From positions 22,064,289 through 22,128,288 of the forward strand of contig NC_068972.1 of assembly GCF_016808095.1 (NCBI RefSeq): DNA of 64,000 nucleotides, in the 5' to 3' direction. Under the pieces are notes generated by a model. The model did not search any database, had not been told where the DNA came from, and worked only from the letters and a program-made list of their open reading frames with translations. This DNA is from Vigna angularis. Its lineage: Eukaryota; Streptophyta; Magnoliopsida; Fabales; Fabaceae. Shown here one piece after another: positions 22,655 through 33,300 of the stretch (positions are counted from its first letter, which is position 1; each line of letters begins with the position of its first letter). The position numbers and the translations under genes were made by a program.

Positions 22655-25600
22655 ATGGTTTTCGACATTTGTTTGCATCACATGGGGAAGTTTGTTAGTA
22701 ATAAGGGGCTACAGTATGTTGGAGGAGAGATACACGTGATCAAAGGACTTGATCCGGATCGTTGGTCGTATTTTGAAGCAATTGGAATAGTTAAAGAATT
22801 TAAGTATGATGCAGACTTCAAACTATGGTGGAAGGGGTCCAAACAAAGGCTAATGAATAATGTGAGATTATTGAGTGATGACAGTGAAGCACTGTACTTG
22901 GCTAAGTATGCAGAGGAGAATAAGGAAGAGGTAGAAATCTATGTTCAACATGTTCCTAGTGAGGCAGTGGAAGTTCACTTTCTTAGTTGTGGTGAAGTGG
23001 CAGAAAAAGGAAACATAGACACGGAGGAAGTGGTTTCCAAAGTGGCTGAGATTGTACAAGAGGGTGGAATGGGTCTGGAAGAAGGTGATGTTGTTGTAGA
23101 AGAGGGTGAGGAAGAGTGTGATGGTGGTCATGAACAACAAGAGGTTGAAATGGGTAAGGAAGAAGAAGAGTGTGATGGTGGTGAGGAACATGAAGAGGTT
23201 GAAATGGATAAGGAAGAAGAAGAGTGTGATGGTGGTGAGGAACATGAAGAGGTTGAAATGGGTGAGGAAGAAGAAGAGTTTGGTGGTGGTCATGAACAGG
23301 AAGAGGTTGAAATGGGTGAGGAAGAAGAAGAGTGTGATGGTGGTGACGAACAAGAAGAGGTTGTAATGGGTGAGGAAGAAGAAGAGTGTGATGGTGATGA
23401 TGAACATGAAGAGGTTCAAATGGGTGAGGAAGAAGAAGAGTTTGTTGGTGGTGATGAACATGATTATCTTCATGAAGAAGAGGAAGGGGGAATGTTGTTG
23501 AGGGGGAAGTAGAAGCTTCAGCTGAAGAATGTATGGATGATAGTGAAGAAGACAGAATGGCTAATGAAGATGATGGGTTTGGTGTTCAGAATGATAGGGT
23601 GGACCAAGTTCGGAGAAACATTAATCCAGTTTTGGATAGGTGGAATAGAATGAAAAGAAGAAGAAATGTGTGACTAGAAGAGGCAATGTTGGGGAAGGTT
23701 CATTTATAATGAATGAAGAAGTTGGAGATCATGACATGAATGAAGAATACAATAGTGATGAATTGGATTCAAATCTAGATAGTGATGAGGATGTGAGGTT
23801 GAAAAAGGGGAAATTTAAAAAGTATAGAAAAGATTATATGAACAAGAACTTCAGATTTGAATTGGGGATGGAGTTATGTTCATTAAAGGAATTTAAAAAT
23901 GCACTATTGGAGCATAGTGTATTAAATGGAAAAGAGGTTAAGTTTGTGAAGAATTATCTGAACATAGTAAGGGCAGTTTGTAAAAACAAATGTGGTTTTT
24001 TTATTATGGCTAGCAAGGTAGGAGGCAAGCAAACATTTAGGGTCAAAACCTTGGTTGGACGACACAGTTGTGGAAGGGTTTTTGGAAACAAAAGTGCAAA
24101 TGTTAACTGGATTGCACAAGTATTAGTAGATAGGTTTGTAAATGTGGCTAACATGGTAGTCAACCAAATAATTAATGGCATTAAGAAGTCATTCAGTGTT
24201 GGAATAACTGCTTGGAAAGCTGGAAAGGCCAAGGAAATTGCTTTGGATTCTTTGGTTGGTGATGGAGAACGACAATACGGTCGTCTATATGATTATGTGG
24301 GTGAATTGCTAAGAGTGAAGTCTGGAACCTTTAAAATTAAAGTCAATCAACCCCAACCAAGTTTGCCTCCAAGATTTGGCTCATTTTATATGTGTTTAGA
24401 GGGCTGTAAGCAAGGCTTCTTAGGAAGTTGCAGGCCCTTCATAGGGGTAGATGGTTTTCATCTGAAGACAACATATGGTGGTCAGTTGTTGGTGGCAATG
24501 GGCAGAGACCCGAATGACCAATATTTCACACTAGTTTTTGCTATGGTTGAAAATGAATGCAAAGAAAGTTGGAGATGGTTTTTGACACTACTTCTGGATG
24601 ATATTGGAGGCATTGATTGTCAACGTTGGGTTTTCATTTCTGATCAACAAAAGGTATTTTCATTTTAATGTTTTCCTATTTTTATTTCGTAGCAATTGGA
24701 ATATTTACTATTGACCAAGACCTTTTGTGATTTGCAAGGACTAATGACAGTTTTTGATGAGATATTGGAAGGAGTGGAACATAGATTGTGCTTAAGGCAC
24801 TTGTATAACAATTACAAGAAGAAGTTTGGTGGAGGAGTGCTTATTAGAGATCTTATGATGGGGGCTGCGAAGGCCACATTTAAACAGAATTGGGAAAAGA
24901 AAATGGGTGAGTTGTCCAATGTTAACATTGATGCTTACAATTGGTTGCTAGTTATTCCAACTAATCGTTGGTGTAAACATGCATTTAGTAGTTATCCTAG
25001 ATGTGATGTCTTGTTAAATAATTTGTCTGAGTCATTTAATAGTACAATTTTACTAGCTAGAGACAAACCTATCATAACTATGATGGAATGGATTAGAACT
25101 TACATTATGAGTAGGTTTGCAACACTTAGAGAAAAAGCAATGACATATACAGGAGTTGTGATGCCTAAACCACGAAATAGGCTTGATAGGGAAGTTGAGA
25201 AGAGTGGAAATTGGATTCCAACTTGGGCAAGGGCTGCAAAATTTGAAGTCACTCACGGGTTTACAATGGATAAGTTTGTAGTTGACCTAAGTAACCATTC
25301 ATGTAGTTATTACTTTTGGGATTTGGTAGGAATTCCTTGCAGGCACGCTGTGGCTGCCATAAATTACAAACTAGAAAACCCTGAAGACTATGTACATCCT
25401 TATTACAAGAGAGAGGCTTATGAGACTTGTTATGGCCCTGAAATTGTTCCAATCAATGGACAACAATTGTGGTCTACTTCTGAATTTGGTTCACTACTGC
25501 CTCCAATTTATAAAACACCCCCTAGAGGCCTAAAAAACTAAGAAGAAGGGAGGCTGATGAATATGTGACTCATACAAAATTGTCAAAGAAGAATCTTGTT

Positions 25601-26058
25601 ATGAAGTGTAGCAGCTGCAATGAATTTGGTCATAATGTAAGAACATGTAAAAAGGGAAAGAAAAAGGTACAAAATCACTCTTTTACAAGTTCACTTATTT
25701 ACACATTCAAACTTATTTACACTATGATAATCGCAATGTTGCTTACTTCCATTTACAGAACACAAGGGCCACTTCAAGTGTAGGAGGATCTAGCAGCACA
25801 AGGGCGACTTCCACTGCAGGAGGTTCTCAAGCAGAACCAGCTCCATCAACGTCACAAGGAGGAGCAACATCAACAAGGGGAAGAAGAAGTGGCAGTGGAG
25901 CAGGACCTGCATCAAGTCACTAAGGAGGAGGAACATCAACACAGGGAAGAAGAAGTGGCAGTGGAGCAGGACCTGCATCAAGTCACCAAGGTGGAAGAAG
26001 AACATCCTCACGACTACTGGCTGCACAACATCTAGGGTCCCAAGCTAGTACCAATTGA
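22655..26058 (+). pseudogene. MULE2 MuDR-type transposase, frameshifted
   Basis: The PB1-like start (PDRWSYFEAIGIVKEF) is followed by acidic repeats (23100-23470), the DNA-binding region (CKNKCGFFIMAS, GRHSCG), and the MULE core (GVDGFHLK, FISDQQK, LCLRH, NNLSESFNS). A SWIM-like motif (CSYYFWDLVGIPCRHAVA) and a CCHC knuckle (CSSCNEFGHNVRTC) come next, with a Gly/Ser/Arg-rich tail to 26058. Defects: the frame changes twice between 23480 and 23670 in the acidic region, and a further frameshift lies near 25522. There is also an in-frame TAA at 25921. The second SWIM Cys is replaced (CSYY versus CSCR in MULE1). The intron after SDQQK begins at 24654. The expected acceptor before GLMTVF reads CAA, so the only open splice uses AG at 24692-24693 and adds 15 residues. 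Confidence 0.85.
23100..23470 (+). repeat. 51-bp acidic tandem repeats in the MULE2 transposase
   Basis: About seven in-frame units encoding variants of EEEECDGGEEHEEVEMG. Nucleotide copies differ by few changes ('gaagaagaagagtgtgatgg', 'gaggttgaaatgggtgagg'). The antisense Phe/Leu/Thr-rich ORF across it is a shadow. The region lies between the PB1-like and DNA-binding domains, the same place as the acidic repeats in MULE1. Confidence 0.9.
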
Positions 26059-26532
26059 AGATTTATTGTAGCCAAGCATTTATTTTAATGTATTTTGTAA
26101 GTCACAGTCACCCACTTAGGGAACAATAGTAGTGGGTACAGTAGTTGCTTTTAACATCTACCATCCTATGTAATTGTAAGGGACCACTTAACTTACTTTA
26201 GTACTGTTATTACAATATTTTTTGTAGTGGAAAGGGACCACTTAACTTATCTTATTTAATAGTATGGGACCACTTCATATTATATCCTACTTCTTGTTGT
26301 ATTCCATCTTTGCATTATGCCAAGTTAACTTTATTTATTCCAAGTTCACATTTACAGATACTCTGCTTCTACTTTCTTATGTTGCCAACTGTTTTCTTTA
26401 TTAACATACAACAAAAGACCAGTAACAGTAACAGTGGAATGTTAAAGGGAAAACAAATAAGTTATTTAGAGAATTTAGTCAAGCAGAATTTCGAGACAAA
26501 CTCAACTACCTCATTTTATTCAACCATAATTC
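26059..26532. other. Intergenic region between the convergent MULE2 genes
   Basis: Non-coding 3' region of both MULE2 genes. 'gggaccacttaactta' and related phrases repeat three to four times (26100-26280). No gene is seen. Confidence 0.5.
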
Positions 26533-27052
26533 TTAATTACAATTCATCTTCAACAAAAACATAATACAAAAGAAAATTGTTAACGCCCATGACAAGACAA
26601 ACAACAACAACATCATTTTCCCAACTTTCTTCTCTTGTTCTAATTTCCTTTTCAACTTGTCGTTCTTCTTCCTTAGATCCAGTACAAGTTTTTCATTTTC
26701 CAAACACATTTCAAGTTCTTCACGTTTTCTTTCAAAGCTTCCTTCAATTTCAGAAACTCCTTCATCATGCCATTCAAAGTAATTACAACTTGAATTACTC
26801 TGCAATCAAAACAACACAAGATTAATTCAAAATTCAGCACATGAAATGAAAGATTTAATCACTTACTGCCCAATTTCTATATCTATAAAACAATCTTCCT
26901 TTATTCTTCATAGTAGTTGCCTTCAAAACCAACAATGTTTCACCACAACCACACAATTTAGAAGGTAACCGTGAAGATGATCCACAACTTTGCGACTTTC
27001 CCGAACCAATTGACCTTCGCGTCCAACCATTTCCTCCACTCTCACCTTTCAT
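26533..27052 (-). CDS. MULE2 GRF zinc-finger accessory gene
   Basis: Two minus-strand exons: 27052-26867 and 26799-26533, joined by a GTAAGT donor and TTGCAG acceptor in phase 0, giving about 150 residues with no stop. The ATG at 27052 opens a Ser/Gly/Arg-rich N-terminus. The GRF finger follows (LCGCGETLLVLKATTMKNKGR, SNSSCNYFEWHDE). In MULE1 the third Cys lies in FWGCPNY; here the same place reads FYRYRNW, so one zinc ligand is lost. A long charged coiled coil (EEMCLEN-like to KLKRKLEQEKK) and a C-terminal hydrophobic segment (MMLLLFVLSWALTIFFCIMF) follow. It is convergent with the transposase, 475 bp from stop to stop. The function is unknown; the position is that of mudrB in MuDR. Confidence 0.75.
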
Positions 27053-28197
27053 TTCACTACAACAAAGAAATCCCTTCATCAGCTTTCCTGCCCACCCAAA
27101 CCCTGTATCCCCAATCCTTATATTCACACGAAGAAGAGCAAAACAAAACATATCAACTTACCTCCTCAAGAACACGAACTTCAACCTTCAGATGTACCTC
27201 CTTAGCTTTCTTTGCCCCCAACTGTAGTGACGAAGAAGAACCCAACTTCTTCAAATCTCATTTATAACAGATGACGAAGTGCTCTTGAACGAAATGCACA
27301 CTTAACATACTTAATCTCAGTTCAACAGTTAAACCTCCAACGTGGCAGAGAGTGAAGAGGGCAGCTGATATTTCACGTGGCATCGCCGTTTGCCACATCT
27401 ACTAAAACTTAACATTGTCCCATTTGAAGGACTAATAGTCAGAGTTTCAAAACTATAAGGACTAAAAACCATCAAAGTTTTGAGTAGGGACTAAAAACAA
27501 AATCGTGTGATACTTAAGGGACGAAAAACATATTTAACCCTTTAAATTATAAAATATTATGTACAGGATGGTTCAGAGTTGCGTTCAACCTTGTTAAGTT
27601 CTACCGACTCTTAATTTTGAATTATAAAATATTATGCACAGGATGGTTCAGAGTTGCGTTCAACCTTGTCAGGTTCTACCGACTCTTAATTTTAAATTAT
27701 AAAATATTATGCACAGGATGGTTCAGATGTGCGTTCAACCTTGTCAGGTTCTAACAACTCTTAATTTTAAATTATAAAATATTATGCACAGCATGGTTCA
27801 GAGTTGCGTTCAACCTTGTCAAGTTCTACCAACTCTTATATAAAATATTATGCACAGGATTCAGAGCTGCGTTCAACTTTGTAAGGTTTTAACGACTCTT
27901 AATTTTAAATTATAAAAATTATAAAATATTATCCACAGGATGGTTTAGAGCTGCGTTCAACCTTATCAAGTTCTACCAACTCTTAGTTTTAAATTATAAA
28001 ATATTATGTACAGTATGGTTCAGAGTTGCGTTCAACCTTGTTAAGTTCTACCGACTCTTAATTTTAAATTATAAAATATTATGCACAGATGGTTCAGAGT
28101 TGCGTTCAACCTTGTCAGGTTCTAACGACTCTTAATTTTAAATTATAAAATATTATGTTCAGGAAGGTTCAGACCTCAACTTGGTCAGGTTATAATG

Positions 28198-28610
28198 ACC
28201 GCTCGGGGAGAAGTCAGAAAAATGACTTCAGAAATCTCTGCTCAACGCCTGCCTCAAGCCGCTCGAGGGGAAGTTAGAAAAATGGCTTTAGAAATTCCCG
28301 CTCAACGCAGGAAGTCAAAAAAATGACTCATGCCTCAAGCCGCTCGGGGGGAAGTCAAAAAAATGGCTTCTGAAATCTCCGCTCAACGCAGGAAGTCAGA
28401 AAAATGACTCTTGCCTCAGGACCGCTCGGGGGGAAGTCAGAAAAATGACTCCTGCCTCAAGCCGCTTGGGGGAAGTCAGAAAAATGGTTTCAGAAATCCT
28501 CGCTCAACGCAGGAAGTCAGAAAAATGACTCCTGCCTCAAGTCGCGCGGGGGAAGTCAGAAAAATAGCTTCAGAAATCCCCACTCAACGCAGGAAGTTCG
28601 ATAAAGAACT
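28198..28610 (+). repeat. ~80-bp GC-richer tandem repeats in the LARD-like element
   Basis: Five to six units of 'gccgctcggggggaagtcagaaaaatg' with 'gctcaacgcaggaagtcag' and 'actcctgcctcaa'. They are unrelated to the ~76-bp units to the left. The ORF at 28411-28671 is just a translation of the repeat. Confidence 0.85.
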
Positions 28611-29323
28611 CTTATCAGTCAAGTACTCAACAGGTTCAGCTTTGTCAGGTTCTAATTCCTTTTCATTATAAAAATAAATATTGAAGCGTTTACTTTATTT
28701 AAAAGCATATTTTTTGGAGTGAAAATCTCTTGCAGAGGAAAAAATTTCAAAGAGAACTCTTAGCATTTTATGTTCAGTCTAAGGAACATATCCAAAGAGA
28801 ACTCTTAGAGTTCGCCGCTCGGTACATAAAGCAATGAAGACTTAAAGCATCAAAGATAGACTCCCTAAATACAACGTGAGCGACCTCTTTTAAAGCTCAT
28901 AATAATCCCTACGCACCTCTTTTAGTAAAGAGCTTGCTCGGACTTGGGGGGCTTATGTACTATATGAAGTATACCGATCGAAATTGATTGTCATTAAGCA
29001 GGTACTAATAGGTCAGATTCCCCTACTCTCTACAAATATACGACACTAATGATTAATTATTGGGTTTGATTACCTAAAATATATTGCACTAATGGTTAAT
29101 CAATGGACGTGGCTCTCACAAGCCTTATAAGTAGACAACTGATGTCCAGGTACAATGATCCTTTTCTATCCTAATAAAATATAGACCTATTTATGAAGCG
29201 TCGGAGTGTCTTCTGCAGGTCAACCACTCATTGGAGCGGATCGCATTCTCGGGGAAGATTGAAGATCAAAAGAGAGAAGAGAAAGGAAGGACGACCGATT
29301 CTCGGACCAATTCAACCGAAACA

Positions 29324-30354
29324 AAAACAATGGAATGCATGAAGAAGCCCCCATGTTGCATAGCTTCATGCAAAACTTCATCTAGTCTTTTATGTTTCAC
29401 TAGTGAAGTTGTGACAATGTGACCCGCAAGCTCAGCACACTCCTTGTTCTAGTTTCCCCTCAAGTTCAACTAAATTGTACTTGAATCCCTCTACTGTTGA
29501 TCCAGTGGACAGGTTCGATGTTTGTACATGGGAAGGCAATTTCCTGAATTCGTCCTTGCGGACAAGGTTATTTTAACGGGGAGGGTAAGTTATAGTTAAA
29601 AGCAATTGCATTAAAGGGACACGTTAATGGACATAACTATTCGAAAAAGCAATTGCATGCGTAAAATGCCCGCACCTTTACGAGAATCATACATTATTGT
29701 AAGTAGAAATTTTCCCTCCGCTTGTGTATTCCTTATTTGTTTCCTTATTGTCAACACTTGTCTTTTGTTCGTTAGAAATTTTCTCCCATGAATCACTTCA
29801 CTGAAATGACAAAATATAACTTGAATATTGTGTGGTTGGTTTGGTTTTCGGAACCATTACAACATCTCACAAACCTTCTCAGAGGGAATTGTTAAGAAAA
29901 AAACATTGGATAAACAAATAAAACAGTTTTTAATATCGACCAGTCAGAACTAGTTACATGAATAATAAGCTTGTTAACATTTTCAATGATTATCTTAAAC
30001 GTCACATTTGACTGGCTTTCATGATCCTTACCTACCTCCACAGGTTGACTCCAAATGGGTGTTGGAAGGGATAAAAAAATGAAGAAAAAATAAACATGGT
30101 TCGGGAGAATAGTCTCAAAACGTTTTGAAATGGTTTGATCGGATTAGAGAGGTTACAATGTATCCAATGGAAACCAAATAAAAAAAACCTAGATGTAAAT
30201 CATATTGAAGAAGCCTTGTTAAAGCATGCTTACAACAACAATGAAGGTGATTTGTAATTACTATACATCAAACATTTAACTTTAGGTAGACCAAGGTTAG
30301 AAAGAAAAATACTGTTAAAAAGTTAGAAGCAATAGGATAACGGTTGTTTGATTG
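29324..30354. other. Spacer after LARD, with gypsy tail debris; MIRO 3' flank
   Basis: At about 29545-29585 the plus strand reads FPEFVLADKVILTG, the typical last line of a Ty3/gypsy polyprotein (normally ...F.LEDKV.L.G). On the minus strand at about 29330-29450 there is a 40-codon open stretch (CAELAGHIVTTSLVKHKRLD...) of unknown origin, cut by the LARD insertion. The right part, adjoining 30355, should include the MIRO 3' UTR. No complete gene is seen. Confidence 0.4.
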
Positions 30355-33300
30355 CTAAGCAGTAGTAGCATTCTTCTTCGCTGCGCGCACGCGACAAGCT
30401 GTCAAACCGGCAACCGCCATAGCAGCCCCAACTGTAAATTCAAGGTACGAAGTTATTTAAAAGGTTTAATACTTAAAATGGATATTATGGAAGTTTGTAG
30501 TATATGCGTTAATCGGTCGAGTGTAGACAAAATAAACGCACCCAAGGCAAAAATCAGAGAGCGATGAAACTGGTGGTGTTGCTTCTTTCTTCGCGAAATC
30601 TCAGTTTCTGGAATGCTCAAATGAGGGTTTTCTGCTGCATTAATAATTTTGTTATACACATTACTCGAATCACCTAGTTTCATACTGACGTGAACAGGTG
30701 CCTTTATTCCCAATTCCTGGCTAACCTATACAGGAAGATAAAAATGTAATAAAATACGCAACTCATAGTTATAACATTACAGATAATCATCATGTATGCA
30801 ACTATATTGTAATGATGAGCTGAAAAAGCGTTACCTTAAATGAATCTAGTACTGCCCTTGGCAATGGAGATAAATCATCCTTAGCAGCGATAACCAGGCA
30901 AGGGGTTCTATAACCAGTTAGTTCTCCATTTTTAACGACCTTATCAAGCAAATCTCTGGATTTCTTCCATGAATACTCATCTGAGCTGTAAAACAGGAAC
31001 ACACTTTAAATATTGACAGGGAACGAAATGCAGGAAATAGTTGTACTATAAAAAAGCAACGAACATTGAGACAGTCATTCCACTTCGACTAGGGAAATTT
31101 ATTCCATCCATGGACTCAACATTAATGTTCATCAGGTAGAACCACAAAAGCTGATACTGTACATGTTTGTTTGATTATTTACGAGAAAACACTTTCTTTG
31201 AAAGATGAAAAAGAAGAATAAAATACAAATACTTCTCCCAAAATAAGTTAATACACCAGGTTATATTTTGCAGTGTTAAGATGAATTTTGCTAGAGAATA
31301 TAGCCTCACCTTAATGGTACGTTTGGTTGAAGAATAAAAACGGGATTGTTTGGTAGGATAGAGAAAAAAAATTGAGTGAATTAAAAAGTGAGTACGTCCC
31401 ACTAGTACTTGTCATCTATTTTTTCTCATTCAATATATCTCTCTTCTCTTTACAAGACTCTTGCAGCATTATAAAATAATGCATGCAATTAACCACAACC
31501 TCCACTCCCAAAATAAGCAAATTTCATCAGCATAGGTAATTAACCAGCTATTAGGGAAACACAACACGCAATCAACCACTTTTAGTGAATCATAGTGCAA
31601 CACGCATTACTTTAGTTTCAACGAGAAAAACAAAAATCTAGCTAAAGTGTATAGATAATGCAAAACAGCCGGTTAACTAACAAATTATTACCACTTAAAA
31701 TCATCTTGCACCCCACCTGTCATACACAAAAACAGCTACATCGCATGCAGCCAAAAAATCCTGATTTGATAAAAGTTCCGGTAATCTATCCTCAGGTATC
31801 TCACGCAATATGAGAATTTTCCGGGTTACCTGTATAGCAATCGTCAGGATTATGAGTATATAGAATGCATCTTGTTCCAATTTAACTTCCACAACAATGT
31901 CTACCATGCTTCCTAATATAGTAATCAGCAATAGAGTATACTGAGACATGAGAGAAAGACAATTATGTTTGACAATATCATGAAAATGGTAACCTGGTTT
32001 TCACATCATAAAACAATACCATCCTCACCCCTTTTAGTTCAATGACATTTGCCGCATACTGCTCAACTGTTGTTGGAATATAATTATTTGAGAAAGGCCT
32101 GTGAAAATGATACTGTTAATTGTTGCTTTGGAGGGAGAAAACAATAAAAAGTATGAGTATATCAAATTTCACATGCTGATTTGGATTAAAAGAAAAGGAA
32201 ACATAAACAAGACATTGATTATGAAGATTGGTTCAGTGGCCTACCTTCCCAGTAACGAGTACAGCAAAGCAGATTTCCCAGCCTGTTTAGAACCAAAAAC
32301 ATAGCATTGGAACACATTTCTTTCTGTAGTTTGCTTCTTGCGATTTAATGATCTTTTACGAGTGACATGGAGTGCTGCAGCAGGATTACCCTTATATCCA
32401 ATGTAAATCAAATTAGCCAAGCTAAGTTTTGGATCAAGTAATGTCATGAGGGCCCACTGCACCATACAATTTAAAAGATACATCAACAAAAAAAAATATA
32501 CTCAGCTTCTAACTGAAATACAAAATATAAATGAAGGAACCAAGTCACATGGCTAGAGAAACAACCACCCAGCTCATCCCATCCAAAAGATGAACCAAAG
32601 AGAATAAACGCATATATCAAGAGAAAAAGAGAGGATGAATTACATATCTCTATGAATAACTTTGAAAATGTTACTCTCATTCCCGCCTTTAGCATTTTTC
32701 TAATCTAACTGTAAGACTGAGTAACTCATCTTTAACCATTAAAGAATGAGAATGAGAATCCGGAGTAACTATTTTAGTGTTACTCATAAAGTAACTCGAT
32801 CCTTCCTTGGACACACATACATAAGAGAGGTATTATTAACCCCGCAAGGAAACCACAAAACAATAGTTTCTAGGGAACTCCAGGAACAACAAAACAGAAT
32901 CCAGATTATCTGAAAACCAAAATTTTCAAAACTGGATGATAATAACATTAAGTAACTTCCTTTAATGTATCTTTCCAAGCAATCAAATGAATTAAATACC
33001 TCAAAATTGCTTTTCTGAATCTTCATCTATAGTGATAGACATGTCAATAAGGGGTTGTGTTTCAAGTGTGAAAAACATAACAATCTCATTCACCAATGCC
33101 TGAAAAATATTTGCACCTGCTCATTTGGGGAGGTGATTACTTCTATGAAGAATCATTAGTTGCCACTGAAGATAAAGAGGACAAAGAAGAACATGTTATG
33201 GTGCGTCAAGTTTTGGATCATAGGGAAATATGAGCATCAAGAAAGAGTCCATTTAGAGACCATTAAGTTCAAATGATTGCTGAAGTATTATCCCACATGT

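Larger units (their letters stand above)
22130..27540. mobile_element. MULE2: Mutator-like element with 239-bp TIRs
   Basis: Inverted repeats of 239 bp (22130-22368 and 27302-27540) begin GGGTTAAATATG on each strand. A perfect 9-bp target duplication 'tttaaatta' flanks it (22121-22129 and 27541-27549). Length is 5411 bp. TIR sequence is unrelated to MULE1, so this is a different family. The layout is the same: transposase (plus) and GRF zinc-finger gene (minus), convergent. It inserted into the tandem array of the LARD-like element and is therefore the youngest layer here. Its transposase is decayed even though its ends are good, so mobility would depend on a relative. Confidence 0.95.
21860..28200 (+). 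repeat. ~76-bp tandem repeats inside the LARD-like element
   Basis: About eleven copies of a unit built on 'taaattataaaatattatgcacaggatggttcagag' followed by 'gcgttcaaccttgtcaggttctaccgactc'. The first copies lie at about 21868-22129 and the rest at 27541-28190, because MULE2 interrupts the array inside the AT-rich 'tttaaatta' part of one unit. Spacing is about 75-77 bp, with shortened copies near 27840. There is no coding potential. Confidence 0.9.
21327..29323 (+). mobile_element. LARD-like non-autonomous LTR element (host of MULE2)
   Basis: LTRs of 383 bp (21327-21709) and 368 bp (28956-29323) are highly similar and begin TGTA(T/C)TATATGAAGTATACC. A perfect 5-bp target duplication 'aaaac' flanks the element (21322-21326 and 29324-29328). 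The leader after the 5' LTR is TTTTGGCGCCCACCGTAGGGCC, and the polypurine tract before the 3' LTR is 'cttggggggctta'. Without MULE2 and one duplication it is 2577 bp and has no gag or pol ORF. The interior consists of two tandem-repeat blocks. Its leader is nearly identical to that of the Tat-like gypsy at 19003, a candidate helper family. Similar LTRs imply a recent insertion. Confidence 0.93.

Noticed and set aside
22868..23473. 201-codon minus-strand ORF rich in Phe, Leu and Thr
   Set aside because: It is antisense to the in-frame acidic repeats of the MULE2 transposase; its repetitive hydrophobic translation is a shadow.
21860..28610. Regular repeats that could suggest a CRISPR-like array or satellite
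   Set aside because: Units are direct tandem copies without unique spacers and lie inside an LTR element with a perfect duplication.
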